Translations under genes and position numbers: made by a program
The notes under the pieces: model-generated
Databases searched by the model: none
What the model was told of the DNA's origin: nothing
Seen by the model: the letters and a program-made list of their open reading frames with translations, nothing else
Part shown: positions 1-8,306 of the stretch, in pieces
Numbering within the stretch: the first letter of the stretch is position 1
Layout: each line of letters opens with the position of its first letter
Assembly (NCBI RefSeq): GCF_000145235.1
Contig: NC_014391.1
Coordinates: 4,782,001-4,846,000 of the forward strand
DNA from: Micromonospora aurantiaca ATCC 27029
GTDB lineage: Bacteria > Actinomycetota > Actinomycetes > Mycobacteriales > Micromonosporaceae
Direction of reading: 5' to 3'
Length of the DNA: 64,000 nucleotides

Positions 1-1250
1 CCCTCCCGGGCCTCGTCCTCGGTGAGCGTCAGCGGCGGGCCCATCCGGATCACGTTGCCGTACAGGCCGCCCTTGCCCACGAGCAGGCCGCTGGCCCGGC
101 ACGCCTCGAAGACGCGGGTGGTCAGCTCCGCGTCCGGCTCGACGGTGCCCGGGTGGACGAACTCGACGGCGAGCATCAGGCCCTTGCCGCGTACCTCGGC
201 GACCTGGTCCAGTCCGGCGACGGCCGCGCGCAGGCCGTCGCCCAGGATCGCGCCGACCCGGGCGGCGTTGCCCTGCAGGTCGTGGTCGAGCAGGTAGTCG
301 AGCACCGCGTTGCCGGCGGCGGTGGAGACCGGGTTGCCGCCGAACGTGGAGAAGCTGATCGCCGGCACCGACTCCAGCACCTCGGCCCGGCCGACCACCC
401 CGGCGAGCGCGAACCCGTTGCCGATGCCCTTGGCGAACGTGAGCAGGTCCGGCGTGACGCCGTGCGCCTGGTAGCCCCAGAAGTGCTCGCCGGTACGCCC
501 CCACCCGGTCTGCACCTCGTCGCTGATCAGCAGGATGCCGTGCTCGTCGAGCACCTTCTTCCAGGCGGCGAAGAGCCCGTCCGGTCCGTGCACGAAGCCA
601 CCGACACCCTGGACCGGCTCGGCGATCAGGCAGGCCACGTCGCCCGCGGTCTGGGTGGCGAGCACCTCGCGCAGGTCCTCGACCGCCGCGTCGACCCGGT
701 CGGCGGCGTCGAGCCGGGCCAGCAGTCCGCGCAGCCGTTCACCGGAGTGCAGCCAGGCCACCTGCAACGGGTTGAGGGCGCTGGCCGACCAGCCGCGGTT
801 GCCGGTGACGCCCATCGTCGCGTACGACCGGCCGTGGTAGCTGTTGCGCACCGCGAGGATCTGGTGCGAGCGCCGGTGGTTCGTGGCGACCAGCAGCGCG
901 GCCTCGTTCGCCTCGGTGCCGGAGTTGGTGAAGAACACGCGGGCGTCCGGGATGCCGGAGAGCCGGGCGATCTTCTCGGCCAGCTCGACCTGCTGCCGGA
1001 TCAGGTAGAGCGTCGAGGTGTGCACGAGCCCGGTCCGCAGCTGTTGTTCGACCGCCTCCCGGATCTCCGGGATGTCGTGGCCGACCATCGTGGTCAGCAC
1101 CCCGCCGAAGAAGTCCAGATAGGTCCGGCCAGCCGCGTCGGTGACCCGGCGGCCGGAACCGGCGACGAGTTCCAGCGGTTCGGCATAGTAGAGCGGCATC
1201 CAGGAGGGGAGCACGGCCCGGTGCCGGGCCAGCAGGTCGTCGGAGGTCAT
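1..1250 (-). CDS. class III PLP aminotransferase (3' end cut by window)
   Basis: Fold-type I, class III (acetylornithine/GABA/alanine-glyoxylate type) transaminase, expected to move an amino group from an amino acid or omega-amine to a 2-oxo acid in the cytosol. About 416 residues are visible and the C-terminus lies outside the window. Seen: an N-terminal LYYAEPLEL / YLDFFGG region, the FTNSGTEANE cofactor-phosphate loop, SDEVQTGWGRTG with the cofactor-binding Asp, and TFAKGIGNG with the Schiff-base Lys at about residue 274. The ATG at 1250 is preceded by a weak AGGG-type ribosome site. The substrate cannot be read from the sequence. The neighbour on the right is divergent and unrelated, so context does not help. 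The family is certain; the reaction is open. Confidence 0.88.
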   Translation of the reverse strand, partial: MTSDDLLARHRAVLPSWMPLYYAEPLELVAGSGRRVTDAAGRTYLDFFGGVLTTMVGHDIPEIREAVEQQLRTGLVHTSTLYLIRQQVELAEKIARLSGIPDARVFFTNSGTEANEAALLVATNHRRSHQILAVRNSYHGRSYATMGVTGNRGWSASALNPLQVAWLHSGERLRGLLARLDAADRVDAAVEDLREVLATQTAGDVACLIAEPVQGVGGFVHGPDGLFAAWKKVLDEHGILLISDEVQTGWGRTGEHFWGYQAHGVTPDLLTFAKGIGNGFALAGVVGRAEVLESVPAISFSTFGGNPVSTAAGNAVLDYLLDHDLQGNAARVGAILGDGLRAAVAGLDQVAEVRGKGLMLAVEFVHPGTVEPDAELTTRVFEACRASGLLVGKGGLYGNVIRMGPPLTLTEDEARE

Positions 1251-1325
1251 CGGCGCACCCTTCAGCGGAGGTGGATCCCCGCACGCTCCCACCGCGACCG
1301 GGGCAGAAACAACTGTCCCGGGCGG

Positions 1326-1331
1326 TAGCAT
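1326..1331 (+). promoter_or_regulatory. -10 hexamer TAGCAT, leaderless start
   Basis: TAGCAT ends 7 nt before the GTG at 1339, so transcription should begin at or next to the start codon. No Shine-Dalgarno sequence is present. Confidence 0.5.
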
Positions 1332-1338
1332 CCGCCGG

Positions 1339-2316
1339 GTGCGGACGGATCAGGTGACGCTGCCGGGCGGCGCGGCGGGCACGACGCGGGCGCAACTCCT
1401 GGCCGGGGTCCGGTCCTGGGTGGAGTCGGCGCCGGTGCGGCGTCTCGTGGCGCACTTCGGCGGCGACTGGCCCGGCGGCGACCTGGCGGCGGTGCTGGCC
1501 GGGCTGGACGCGTTCTCCGCCCACCGCTGGGACTTCCGGCAGGGACGGGAACGCCCGGACGCCCGGGAGCCGGCGTTCGACCCGGCCACCGCCGGACTGG
1601 TGCTGAGCGCCGCCGCCGCGCTGGGCCTGGTCCGCGCCGTCGCGCCGGCCCGATCCGGGTACGCGCACCTGCTGGTGCTCGGCGGGCTGGCGCACGCCTG
1701 CCTGCGGCGTACCGCGTACGCGGCGAGGCTGGCCCGGACGGCAGCCGAGGTGACCGGCGAGGTGGCCGTGCTCGGCAGCTACCGGCCGCTGTCAGCGGCC
1801 GAGTCCCGCACGCTCGACGCCGCCGGCCTGTCCGGCTGCGACACCGAGGTGGACGTCCTCGACGCCGGGGTGCGGCTGGCGTTCGGGGTGGACGAGCCGG
1901 ACGACGAGCGCGGCGAGCCGGCCGATCATCCGCATCGGGCCTGGTCCTCGCGCACCTACCGGCCGGCCGGGCTGCCCCCGGTACGGGTGCTCGCCGCGCC
2001 GTCGAGCGAACCGGACCGCCGTCGCGCGCACACCGCCGACACGCAGCGGTTCTGGGCCGAGCATGTGCGGCTGCGCGCGGACGACCCGGTGCTGATGGTG
2101 ACCGCCCCGATCTACGTGCCGTTCCAGCACTGCGACGCGCTGCGGACGCTCGCCGTGCCGTACGGGTGCGGCATCGAGACGGTCGGGGTGGACCCGGCCG
2201 CGCGTGCCGCGGTGGCGGTACCGGAGCCGACCCTGACTCCGGGCCGCTACCTCCAGGAGATCCGGTCGGCGCTGCGGTCGATGCGCGCGCTGCACGCGAC
2301 GCTGACGGCCGGCTGA
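1339..2316 (+). CDS. conserved protein of unknown function
   Basis: A 325-residue soluble protein that I do not recognise. It begins at GTG 1339, just after a TAGCAT hexamer, which supports a leaderless transcript and this start. It has no signal peptide or clear membrane helix. The middle contains a hydrophobic LLVLGGLAHACLRRT segment and a VLGSYRPLSAAES stretch; the C-terminal third is rich in conserved-looking VLMVTAPIYVPFQHCDALRT sequence. Coding quality is good: strong third-position GC and no interrupting stops. It is transcribed alone, divergent from the aminotransferase and convergent with a secreted protein, so context gives no function. Confidence 0.65.
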   Translation: MRTDQVTLPGGAAGTTRAQLLAGVRSWVESAPVRRLVAHFGGDWPGGDLAAVLAGLDAFSAHRWDFRQGRERPDAREPAFDPATAGLVLSAAAALGLVRAVAPARSGYAHLLVLGGLAHACLRRTAYAARLARTAAEVTGEVAVLGSYRPLSAAESRTLDAAGLSGCDTEVDVLDAGVRLAFGVDEPDDERGEPADHPHRAWSSRTYRPAGLPPVRVLAAPSSEPDRRRAHTADTQRFWAEHVRLRADDPVLMVTAPIYVPFQHCDALRTLAVPYGCGIETVGVDPAARAAVAVPEPTLTPGRYLQEIRSALRSMRALHATLTAG

Positions 2317-2373
2317 ACCGGCGTGCGGGCCGGCGCCCGGCGAATCGCCGCGCACCGGCCCGAGAGCCGGGTG

Positions 2374-3060
2374 TCAGTTGACGTAGACCGCCGGGCTGCC
2401 GGTCTTGCTGGTGTCCTTCACCGGCGAGTACGACGCGGTGAAGTACGCGGTGCCGAAGCACAGCGACGGGCCGGAGAACTTGGTCAGGGGCTGGTTGGTG
2501 AAGCTGATCGAGTTGGTGGCGTTGGACGCCGTGCCGGTCAGCGAGTTCGTGCTGGTGCGGTAGACGCAGGTGATCGCGCCGAGCAGCGAGTTGAGCACGA
2601 CGGTGCTCTGGATCGGCGCCGCCGTCGTCCCGGAGATCTTGACCACGCCGGCGCTGGTCACCGAGGTGGTGTACGGCAGGTTGTTGACCGTGACGCTCTG
2701 CACGCCGGTGGTGCCGAAGACGTTCGTCGTGCAGCTGGTGAACGACTGCGCGGTGAGGCTCTCGGTCGCGGTTCCGGGTGCGGTCGGGTTGGTCAGCACC
2801 TTGGCGCTGAAGCTGGACGCGGCGCACTTGATGCCGGTGGTGCCGCTGGTCGAGGAGTAGAACGTGGCGTTGGTGCCGCTGCGCAGGCTGGCCTGGATGA
2901 CGTCGCCCACCGACACGGCGGTGCCGGCGACGGTCGGGTAGGTCAGCACGGCGCTGGCGAGCGAGGTGGAGGGTGCGGCGGTGGCGGGGGCGGCGCCGAC
3001 CAGACCGGTCAGCAGCGCCAGGGCGGCGAGGCCCGCGCCGATGCGTCCGTACCTGGGCAT
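2374..3060 (-). CDS. secreted protein of unknown function
   Basis: A 228-residue exported protein. Residues 1 to about 28 form a Sec-type signal peptide (short basic start, then GLAALALLTGLVGAAPATAA with an AxA-like cleavage site). The mature part is rich in Ser, Thr and Ala with five Cys, and looks like an all-beta secreted domain; no catalytic motif is visible. GGAAGGAA precedes the ATG. A near-consensus promoter lies about 290 nt upstream (3359-3388) with a dyad between its -35 and -10, so the divergent TetR protein probably controls it. The TetR/DUF6230/DUF6114 genes next door may belong to the same regulon (inference). Confidence 0.75.
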   Translation of the reverse strand: MPRYGRIGAGLAALALLTGLVGAAPATAAPSTSLASAVLTYPTVAGTAVSVGDVIQASLRSGTNATFYSSTSGTTGIKCAASSFSAKVLTNPTAPGTATESLTAQSFTSCTTNVFGTTGVQSVTVNNLPYTTSVTSAGVVKISGTTAAPIQSTVVLNSLLGAITCVYRTSTNSLTGTASNATNSISFTNQPLTKFSGPSLCFGTAYFTASYSPVKDTSKTGSPAVYVN

Positions 3061-3409
3061 GGTTGTTCCTTCCGGCGGTGGGACAGGAAACGGTGCCGGC
3101 GGCGTCCGGCATGGACGGAGCCGGTGGGTGCGGCGGCCGGGATCGGGCCGCCGCAGGTGGTGGTGCGCCGCTGCGGCCTCAGCGGGCCGGGCGGCGTGGC
3201 GCAGTGCGGCGACGCCGCGTCACCTGGATCTCTCCGGCCTTGGGGGGACGGGTTCGCGCGGCGATAATGGCAGCCATCCGGCCCTCCTTCGACGCGTTCG
3301 GGTGACCGACGAGAAGAGATCACCAGCGGTGACGAGGCGTGAACTGAGCGTGTCGAAAGTTATAAACCTCGGAGGGTCGTAAAGTCAACGCATCAAGAAA
3401 GGTCGATGA
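3061..3409. other. regulatory gap with long 5' leader of the secreted-protein gene
   Basis: The 349-nt gap between divergent genes. Its right end carries the promoters and the CCTCGGAGG dyad described separately. The rest would be a leader of about 290 nt for the secreted-protein gene. I see no further ORF or RNA motif in it. Confidence 0.5.
3359..3388 (-). promoter_or_regulatory. near-consensus promoter with internal TetR-type operator
   Basis: On the minus strand TTGACT (3388-3383) is followed after 17-18 nt by TTATAA/TATAAC (3365-3359), a close match to the housekeeping sigma consensus. The spacer contains the dyad CCTCGGAGG (3369-3377). A plus-strand -10 (TAAAGT, 3380-3385) for the tetR gene overlaps the same DNA. 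A repressor on the dyad would block both directions. The assignment to the TetR protein at 3410 is inferred from position. Confidence 0.6.
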
Positions 3410-4165
3410 GTGACAGTCCCGAGCCCGCCGTCGCCGGCGCCCGTACCCCTGCCGGGTGCCCGCCACGGCCGCGACCCGGACCGCGCCATCAAGCGCGGCC
3501 CGCGACGCGTGCCGGCCGAGGAGGTGGCGGCGACCCAGCGCGACCGCCTCTTCGACGGGCTGGTCCGGGAGGTCGCCACCCGGGGGTACGACAACGCCCG
3601 GGTCAGCGACATCTGCCACGCCGCCGGGGTCACCCGGCCCGCGTTCTACGCGCTGTTCAGCGGCAAGCAGGACGCGTTCCTGGCCGCGTACCGGCACGGC
3701 ATCGCGGTGGTGTCGCACCTGATGGAGGACGCCTACCGCGACGCCGGCCCGGACTGGCCGGAGGCCGCCCGGGCGGCGCTGCGCACGCTGCTCGACGTGC
3801 TGGCGAGCGTGCCCGCCTTCGCCCGGATGGCGCTGGTCGAGGTGGACGCGGCCGGCCCCGACGCACGCCGGGAGCGCGACGCGCTGCTGAGCAGCTTCCG
3901 CCGGTTCTTCGCCGACGCCGGGCCGGATCCGGCCGGCGTGGACCGGGACGCACTGTTGTCCATTGTGGTCGGCGGCATCCACGCCACCATCCGTGAGCGG
4001 GTGGCGCAGGGGCGGGCCGAGGAGCTGCCGCTACTGCTGCCGGCGCTCACGTACGCGGCCACCGCGCCGTTCCTCGGCCCGCGGGAGGCGGGCCGCGTCG
4101 CCCGGGCGGCCCGGGCGGACGACGGCCCGGCCGCGACCGCGCCCTGCGCGCCCGGCCAGCCCTGA
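3410..4165 (+). CDS. TetR/AcrR-family transcriptional regulator
   Basis: A 251-residue one-component DNA-binding repressor. After a Pro-rich N-terminal tail, residues about 38-85 hold the TetR helix-turn-helix: LFDGLVREVATRGYDNARVSD, then ICHAAGVTRPAFYALFSGK. The rest is a helical ligand and dimerisation domain. The GTG at 3410 is chosen because the in-frame protein extends from there, with AAAGG about 10 nt upstream; an overlapping ATG at 3406 is in another frame. It sits upstream of DUF6230/DUF6114 genes and divergent from the secreted-protein gene, both likely targets. A short hairpin with a T-run (4166-4190) follows it. The ligand is unknown. Confidence 0.88.
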   Translation: MTVPSPPSPAPVPLPGARHGRDPDRAIKRGPRRVPAEEVAATQRDRLFDGLVREVATRGYDNARVSDICHAAGVTRPAFYALFSGKQDAFLAAYRHGIAVVSHLMEDAYRDAGPDWPEAARAALRTLLDVLASVPAFARMALVEVDAAGPDARRERDALLSSFRRFFADAGPDPAGVDRDALLSIVVGGIHATIRERVAQGRAEELPLLLPALTYAATAPFLGPREAGRVARAARADDGPAATAPCAPGQP

Positions 4166-4190
4166 GCGGTGGAAAACCGCAGCGGTTTTT
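4166..4190 (+). terminator. probable terminator after tetR
   Basis: GCGGT (4166-4170) can pair with ACCGC (4176-4180), followed by a run of five T ending at 4190. This is one of few hairpins here with a real T-tract. Confidence 0.5.
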
Positions 4191-4239
4191 CACTTTGGCC
4201 GCTTTTGGCAAATACCGCCCAACGATCTGCTACAGGCAG

Positions 4240-4268
4240 TTGACCGCCCCTTTACTCAGCGGTAACTT
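4240..4268 (+). promoter_or_regulatory. promoter of the DUF6230-DUF6114 operon
   Basis: TTGACC (4240-4245) and TAACTT (4263-4268) are separated by exactly 17 nt. The start site would be near 4275, leaving a leader of about 75 nt before the ATG at 4349. Confidence 0.6.
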
Positions 4269-4348
4269 CGGCCTGCGCCCCTCGGCGCGCACATCCTGCG
4301 AAGCCAATTCACATCGTCGCAGATGAATTGATCTCGAAAGGGGCCGGC

Positions 4349-4978
4349 ATGTCGGAGCAGATCGAGCAGATCGAGACCGATCAACCGAGAAGCGGCGTAC
4401 GCTGGCGCCGGTTCGCTGTCACGTTCGGCGCCGTGGCGGCCGGCGCGGCCGGCATGGTGGTGCTGACCGCGCAGGGTGTGCTCGGCGCGCAGTTCGCCAT
4501 CTCGGGCATGCCGTTCACTGTCACCGCCGACAAGCTGGAGGGCACCGGGTTCGAGCAGTTCGCCACGCTCGACCAGATGATCCCGGACAGCCCCAACCAG
4601 GGCGACACCGGCGGGCAGGTGCTCGTGATCGTCTCGGCGATCGACAAGGCCGAGCTGACCAATCTCTGCCAGAGCATCAACCTGGGCGGGACCAACCTGC
4701 GGATCACCGCCGGCAATTCCGGCAAGCCGGTGACCGCCCGCACGCTCGTGGTCGACGGCGACGAGATCGCCGGTAACGCCTCCTTCAAGAACATCGACGT
4801 CGGGCAGGACGCCAGCACCGTCGACAAGGTCCCCGGAGTCAAGGGCAACCCGGGCGTGTTCGCCCAGCAGGCCGACACCGTGACCATCACCAACCTGCGG
4901 CAGAACAACTACGCCACCACCGCCGCCGTCTTCACGCTGCCCAACCTGCGCATGGGCTTCAGCTCCGAAGGGTGCTGA
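4349..4978 (+). CDS. DUF6230 family membrane-anchored/secreted protein
   Basis: A 209-residue protein matching the actinobacterial DUF6230 family as I know it (function undefined; sometimes mislabelled cholesterol esterase). A cytosolic N-terminus of about 20 residues is followed by one hydrophobic segment (FAVTFGAVAAGAAGMVVLTA) and an extracytoplasmic domain with two Cys (NLCQS and the C-terminal GC). The ATG at 4349 is chosen over the in-frame TTG at 4328 because GAAAGG lies just upstream of it. The stop is one base before the GTG of the DUF6114 gene, so the two are co-translated. The DUF6230/DUF6114 pairing suggests a two-part envelope structure, but the role is unknown. Confidence 0.75.
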   Translation: MSEQIEQIETDQPRSGVRWRRFAVTFGAVAAGAAGMVVLTAQGVLGAQFAISGMPFTVTADKLEGTGFEQFATLDQMIPDSPNQGDTGGQVLVIVSAIDKAELTNLCQSINLGGTNLRITAGNSGKPVTARTLVVDGDEIAGNASFKNIDVGQDASTVDKVPGVKGNPGVFAQQADTVTITNLRQNNYATTAAVFTLPNLRMGFSSEGC

Positions 4979-4979
4979 C

Positions 4980-5510
4980 GTGACCGCAGGACAGCACTCG
5001 GCGCCCGCCGCCGGCGTCCGTACACGCTGGCGGCGCTGGCGCCGGGCGCGGCCGTTCACCGCCGGGCTGCTCATCGCGCTCGGCGGCGCGGAGATGCTCG
5101 TGACGCTGCGCGCGCCGCTCGGGGTGCTGCTGCACGTCGGGCCGCAAGGGCTGGCCGCGTACCTGGTCCCCCTGGTCCTGGTGATCTGCGGCGTGCTGCT
5201 GATCACCACGCCGCAGCAACGCGTCTTCTACGCGGTGCTCTCCCTCGTGCTCGGGCTGGTCTCCTGGCTCACCTCGAACCTGGGCGGGTTCCTGATCGGC
5301 ATGCTGCTGGCGCTCGTCGGCGGCGCGCTCGCGTTCGCGTGGACGCCGGTCAAGCGGCGGGCGACCGACGTCGGCCCGGCGGCCGCGCCCACCGAGGTCG
5401 CGCCGGCACCGCGCGAGCCGGTCGACAGCTCGGCGCCCACCGAGTCCCTCGACGCGATCCTGTCGGCCGAGCCGGGGCCGCCGCGGCACACGCGGGCGGA
5501 GCGCGGCTGA
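4980..5510 (+). CDS. DUF6114 family integral membrane protein
   Basis: A 176-residue membrane protein with about four helices: residues 24-45 (PFTAGLLIALGGAEMLVTL), 57-78 (AAYLVPLVLVICGVLLI), 81-97 and 98-118 (FLIGMLLALVGGALAFAW). A Pro/Ala-rich hydrophilic C-terminal tail is predicted to be cytosolic. It starts at GTG 4980, one base after the DUF6230 stop, indicating a tight operon. DUF6114 is a recognised but uncharacterised actinobacterial family. The gene ends one base before the convergent murD2 stop, so the two share no spacer. Confidence 0.75.
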   Translation: MTAGQHSAPAAGVRTRWRRWRRARPFTAGLLIALGGAEMLVTLRAPLGVLLHVGPQGLAAYLVPLVLVICGVLLITTPQQRVFYAVLSLVLGLVSWLTSNLGGFLIGMLLALVGGALAFAWTPVKRRATDVGPAAAPTEVAPAPREPVDSSAPTESLDAILSAEPGPPRHTRAERG

Positions 5511-5511
5511 C

Positions 5512-6858
5512 TCAGCGGGCGGTGTCGGCGACCGCCTGCGCGAACACCTCGGATCGGTGCTCGAAGTTGCGGAACCGGCCGTAGCTCGGCGCCGCCGGGG
5601 ACAACAGCACCACCCCGCCGGCCGGGGTGAGCTTGCGGGACAGCCCGACGGCGGCGACCAGGTCGTCGGCCAGTTCGGTACGCACCGACGGCAGCCCGGA
5701 CAGCGCCTCCACGATGCGGGGGCCGCTGTCCGGCACGCCGATCACTCTGATCTCCCGGCCGGCCAGGTGTGCACGCAGCGGGCTGTAGTCCAGCCCTCGG
5801 TCGGCCCCGCCGACGATCACGGTCAGCGGCCGTCCCTCGTACGCGTCGATCGCGTGCATGGCCGCGTACGGGCTGGTGGCGAGCGTGTCGTCGACGAACG
5901 TCAGCCCCGACGGATCGGCGATCTCGGTGAGCCGGTGCGCCAGGCCCTGGAACTCGGCGACCGCCACGGCGAGGCTGTCCTTGCGCGCCACCACGTCCAC
6001 GCCGAGCGCGTCCAGCACTGCGAGCGCGACGCAGAGGTTGCCCTCGTTGTGCCGCCCGACCAGCGGCAGCACGGCGCGCGGGAACAGCGGCGTGTCCCGC
6101 AGGTGGAACCACTGCGTGCCGTCCGGCCCGGTGGCCACATGCGTGGTGTCCGGCGAGCCGGCGCGTACCGCCGCACGGTCGCCCAGCTCCGCCGCCAGCC
6201 GCGGGTCGGCGCCGTTGACCACCACGGCGTGCGGGCCGTGCGCGATCAGGTTCAGCTTGTCCCGGTAGTACTCCCGCTCACCGCCGTGCGCGTCCAGATG
6301 CTCCGGGAACAGCGCGGTCACCACCGCCACCCGCGGCGAGTCGGTCAGGTCGGAGCACTGGTAGCTGGACAGCTCCAGCACGTACAGCTCCGCCTCGGGC
6401 AGGTCCAGCAGCGGCACCCCGATGTTGCCGCCGAACACGTTCGGCCGGTCCATCGCGGTGAGCAGGTGACTGATCAGGCTGGACGTGGTGCTCTTGCCCT
6501 TGCTGCCGGTCACCCCGACGGTCCGGTCCGCGTGGTCGGCCATCCACAGCGCGCTGCCCTGCGTGACGGGCGCTGACCGGCGGCGCAGCTCCACCATCCA
6601 CGGGTGGGTGTTCGGCACACCCGGCGAGCGGACCACCACGTCGGCGGCTGCGAGGCGTTCGAATCCCTCCTCGCCGGTGACGAGCGGCGCGGCGGCGGCC
6701 AGCGGACCGTCCCAGGGCAGGGTGAGGAAATTGGCGCTGTCGTCGACGACGACCAGGCCGGCCGGCCCGTGCGCGGCGATCGCGGTCACCGCGGCCCGGC
6801 CCTCGCGGCCGGCGCCCCAGACGGCGACATGACGTCCGCGCAGATCAGACAGGCGCAC
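5512..6858 (-). CDS. murD2: MurD2-type UDP-MurNAc-L-Ala ligase (probable L-glutamate-adding)
   Basis: Mur-ligase-family enzyme of 448 residues. It consumes ATP to add glutamate to UDP-MurNAc-L-Ala in the cytosol. Seen: an N-terminal Rossmann-like domain (VAVWGAGREGRAAV, residues 10-24), the ATP loop TGSKGKSTT at about 117-125, the central ligase domain with ELSSYQCSDL and the HLDAHGGEREYYRDKLNL block, and the C-terminal domain (FVDDTLATSP, VGGADRGLDYSPL). Established knowledge: in Xanthomonas oryzae a MurD homologue (MurD2) adds L-Glu, and MurL then epimerises it. The adjacent divergent gene here is MurL-like, so I infer L-Glu rather than D-Glu specificity. It starts at GTG 6858 with GAGGAG 5 nt upstream. 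Ordinary MurD remains possible; the pairing argues against it. Confidence 0.82.
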   Translation of the reverse strand: MRLSDLRGRHVAVWGAGREGRAAVTAIAAHGPAGLVVVDDSANFLTLPWDGPLAAAAPLVTGEEGFERLAAADVVVRSPGVPNTHPWMVELRRRSAPVTQGSALWMADHADRTVGVTGSKGKSTTSSLISHLLTAMDRPNVFGGNIGVPLLDLPEAELYVLELSSYQCSDLTDSPRVAVVTALFPEHLDAHGGEREYYRDKLNLIAHGPHAVVVNGADPRLAAELGDRAAVRAGSPDTTHVATGPDGTQWFHLRDTPLFPRAVLPLVGRHNEGNLCVALAVLDALGVDVVARKDSLAVAVAEFQGLAHRLTEIADPSGLTFVDDTLATSPYAAMHAIDAYEGRPLTVIVGGADRGLDYSPLRAHLAGREIRVIGVPDSGPRIVEALSGLPSVRTELADDLVAAVGLSRKLTPAGGVVLLSPAAPSYGRFRNFEHRSEVFAQAVADTAR

Positions 6859-6930
6859 GGGCTCTCCTCGGACTCGGTCGACGGCGGGCAGGGTCCGGCC
6901 CAGCCGGACACGGACGGACGAACCAGGGCC

Positions 6931-6936
6931 TAGTAT
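6931..6936 (+). promoter_or_regulatory. -10 hexamer TAGTAT for murL, leaderless start
   Basis: TAGTAT ends 5 nt before the GTG at 6942 and no ribosome site is present. Read on the other strand the same bases give CATACT (6938-6933), a possible -10 for murD2, so the 83-bp gap may hold one bidirectional promoter. Confidence 0.5.
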
Positions 6937-6941
6937 GGCGT

Positions 6942-8291
6942 GTGCCCAACGAGCAGCTGCGGCGGATGGACGCCTTCACCTTCCCGTCCTACTCGATCGA
7001 CTTCGCCACCGGTGAGGTCCTGTTCGACTACGCCCTGACCGGTCCCGACGGCGAGCAGCGGTTCACCGAGGTGATCACGCTTCCGCTGCCGGCCGAGCCG
7101 GTCTCCGACGCCACAGCGGCCACCCTGGCCCGGGTGCTGGAGCTGCTGCACGTGGTCGCCGGCGTCAGCTACTACAAGGCCGCCGCGCCGCCCCGGCTGG
7201 TGCTGCCCGCACCGCTGGGCGCCGCCGCCGTCGCGCTGGTCACCGCCGTCTACACCAAGGGCCTCGCCGAGTACGCGTACCGCAACGAGCTGCCGCACGT
7301 GCTGGAACTGCGTCCCGAGGTGCCGTCGGGCACCGTGGACCCGGCGGTGCCGGTGGACAACTCCGACCGTCGTCCGCTGTCGGCGGTGGGCGGCGGCAAG
7401 GACTCCATCGTCACGCTGGAGGCGCTGCGCCGCGCCGGCCTCGACCCGGTGCCGTTCTCGGTCAACCCGAACCACGTGATCGTGTCGGTGAACGAGGCGT
7501 CCGACCTGGTGCCGCTGGCCGCCCGGCGGCGGCTCGACCCGGTGCTGTTCGAGCTGAACGCGGCAGGCGCGCGCAACGGGCACATCCCGGTCACCGCGAT
7601 CAACTCGCTGATCGCCGTGGCCACCGCCGTCCTGCACGGGCTCGGTCCGGTGGTGATGTCGAACGAGCGTTCCGCGTCCGACCCGAACCTGATCTGGAAC
7701 GGCCACGAGATCAACCACCAGTGGTCGAAGGGCGTCGAGGCGGAAGGGCTGCTGCGCGCGGCGCTGGCCGAGCACGCCGGGCTCACCGAGCCGTACTTCT
7801 CGTTGCTGCGCTCCCTGTCCGAGCTGCACATCGCCCGGCTGTTCGCCGAGATCGACCGGTACGACGCGGTGGTGACCAGCTGCAACGCGGCGTTCAAGCT
7901 GCGCGACGCGAGCGAGCGCTGGTGCCGCGACTGCCCGAAGTGCCGGTTCGTGTTCCTGGCCATGGCGCCGTTCATGCCCCGGGAGCGGCTGACCGGCATC
8001 TTCGGCGGTGACCTGCTGGCCGACGAATCCCAGATCCCCGGCTACCGGGAGCTGCTCGGCATCGACGGGCACAAGCCGTTCGAGTGCGTGGGCGAGGTGG
8101 AGGAGTCGGTGGTCGCGCTGAGCCTGCTCGCCCAGCAGGACCAGTGGCGCGACGTCCCGGTGGTCCGCGCCCTGGTGGCGGCGCTGCCCGACACCGCCTG
8201 GCAGGCGGCGGCCACCTCCGACGTGTTCACCCCCGGCGGCGACAACTTCGTCCCCGCCCTCTACGCCAAGACCCTGACCGCCCTGACCTGA
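6942..8291 (+). CDS. murL: MurL: UDP-MurNAc-L-Ala-L-Glu epimerase
   Basis: A 449-residue cytosolic protein resembling glycopeptidyl-glutamate epimerase MurL, which uses ATP and Mg2+ to invert the terminal L-Glu of UDP-MurNAc-L-Ala-L-Glu. Seen: an N-terminal FTFPSYSIDFATGEVLFDY module, LHVVAGVSYYKAAAPP at about 68-84, a PP-loop-like SAVGGGKDSIVTLEAL at about 147-161, VVMSNERSASDPN, and a Cys-rich WCRDCPKCRF cluster near 326-335. GTG 6942 lies 5 nt after TAGTAT, fitting a leaderless start; ATG 6966 is an in-frame alternative. It is divergent from murD2, whose product would be its substrate. The call rests on recalled family features and the pairing. Confidence 0.85.
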   Translation: MPNEQLRRMDAFTFPSYSIDFATGEVLFDYALTGPDGEQRFTEVITLPLPAEPVSDATAATLARVLELLHVVAGVSYYKAAAPPRLVLPAPLGAAAVALVTAVYTKGLAEYAYRNELPHVLELRPEVPSGTVDPAVPVDNSDRRPLSAVGGGKDSIVTLEALRRAGLDPVPFSVNPNHVIVSVNEASDLVPLAARRRLDPVLFELNAAGARNGHIPVTAINSLIAVATAVLHGLGPVVMSNERSASDPNLIWNGHEINHQWSKGVEAEGLLRAALAEHAGLTEPYFSLLRSLSELHIARLFAEIDRYDAVVTSCNAAFKLRDASERWCRDCPKCRFVFLAMAPFMPRERLTGIFGGDLLADESQIPGYRELLGIDGHKPFECVGEVEESVVALSLLAQQDQWRDVPVVRALVAALPDTAWQAAATSDVFTPGGDNFVPALYAKTLTALT

Positions 8292-8306
8292 CCGCCCACA
8301 CGTCAT

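Noticed and set aside
153..1328. Long plus-strand open frame over the aminotransferase gene
   Set aside because: It is a GC-driven shadow with Gly/Arg/His/Val-rich composition; the minus strand encodes a clear class III aminotransferase.
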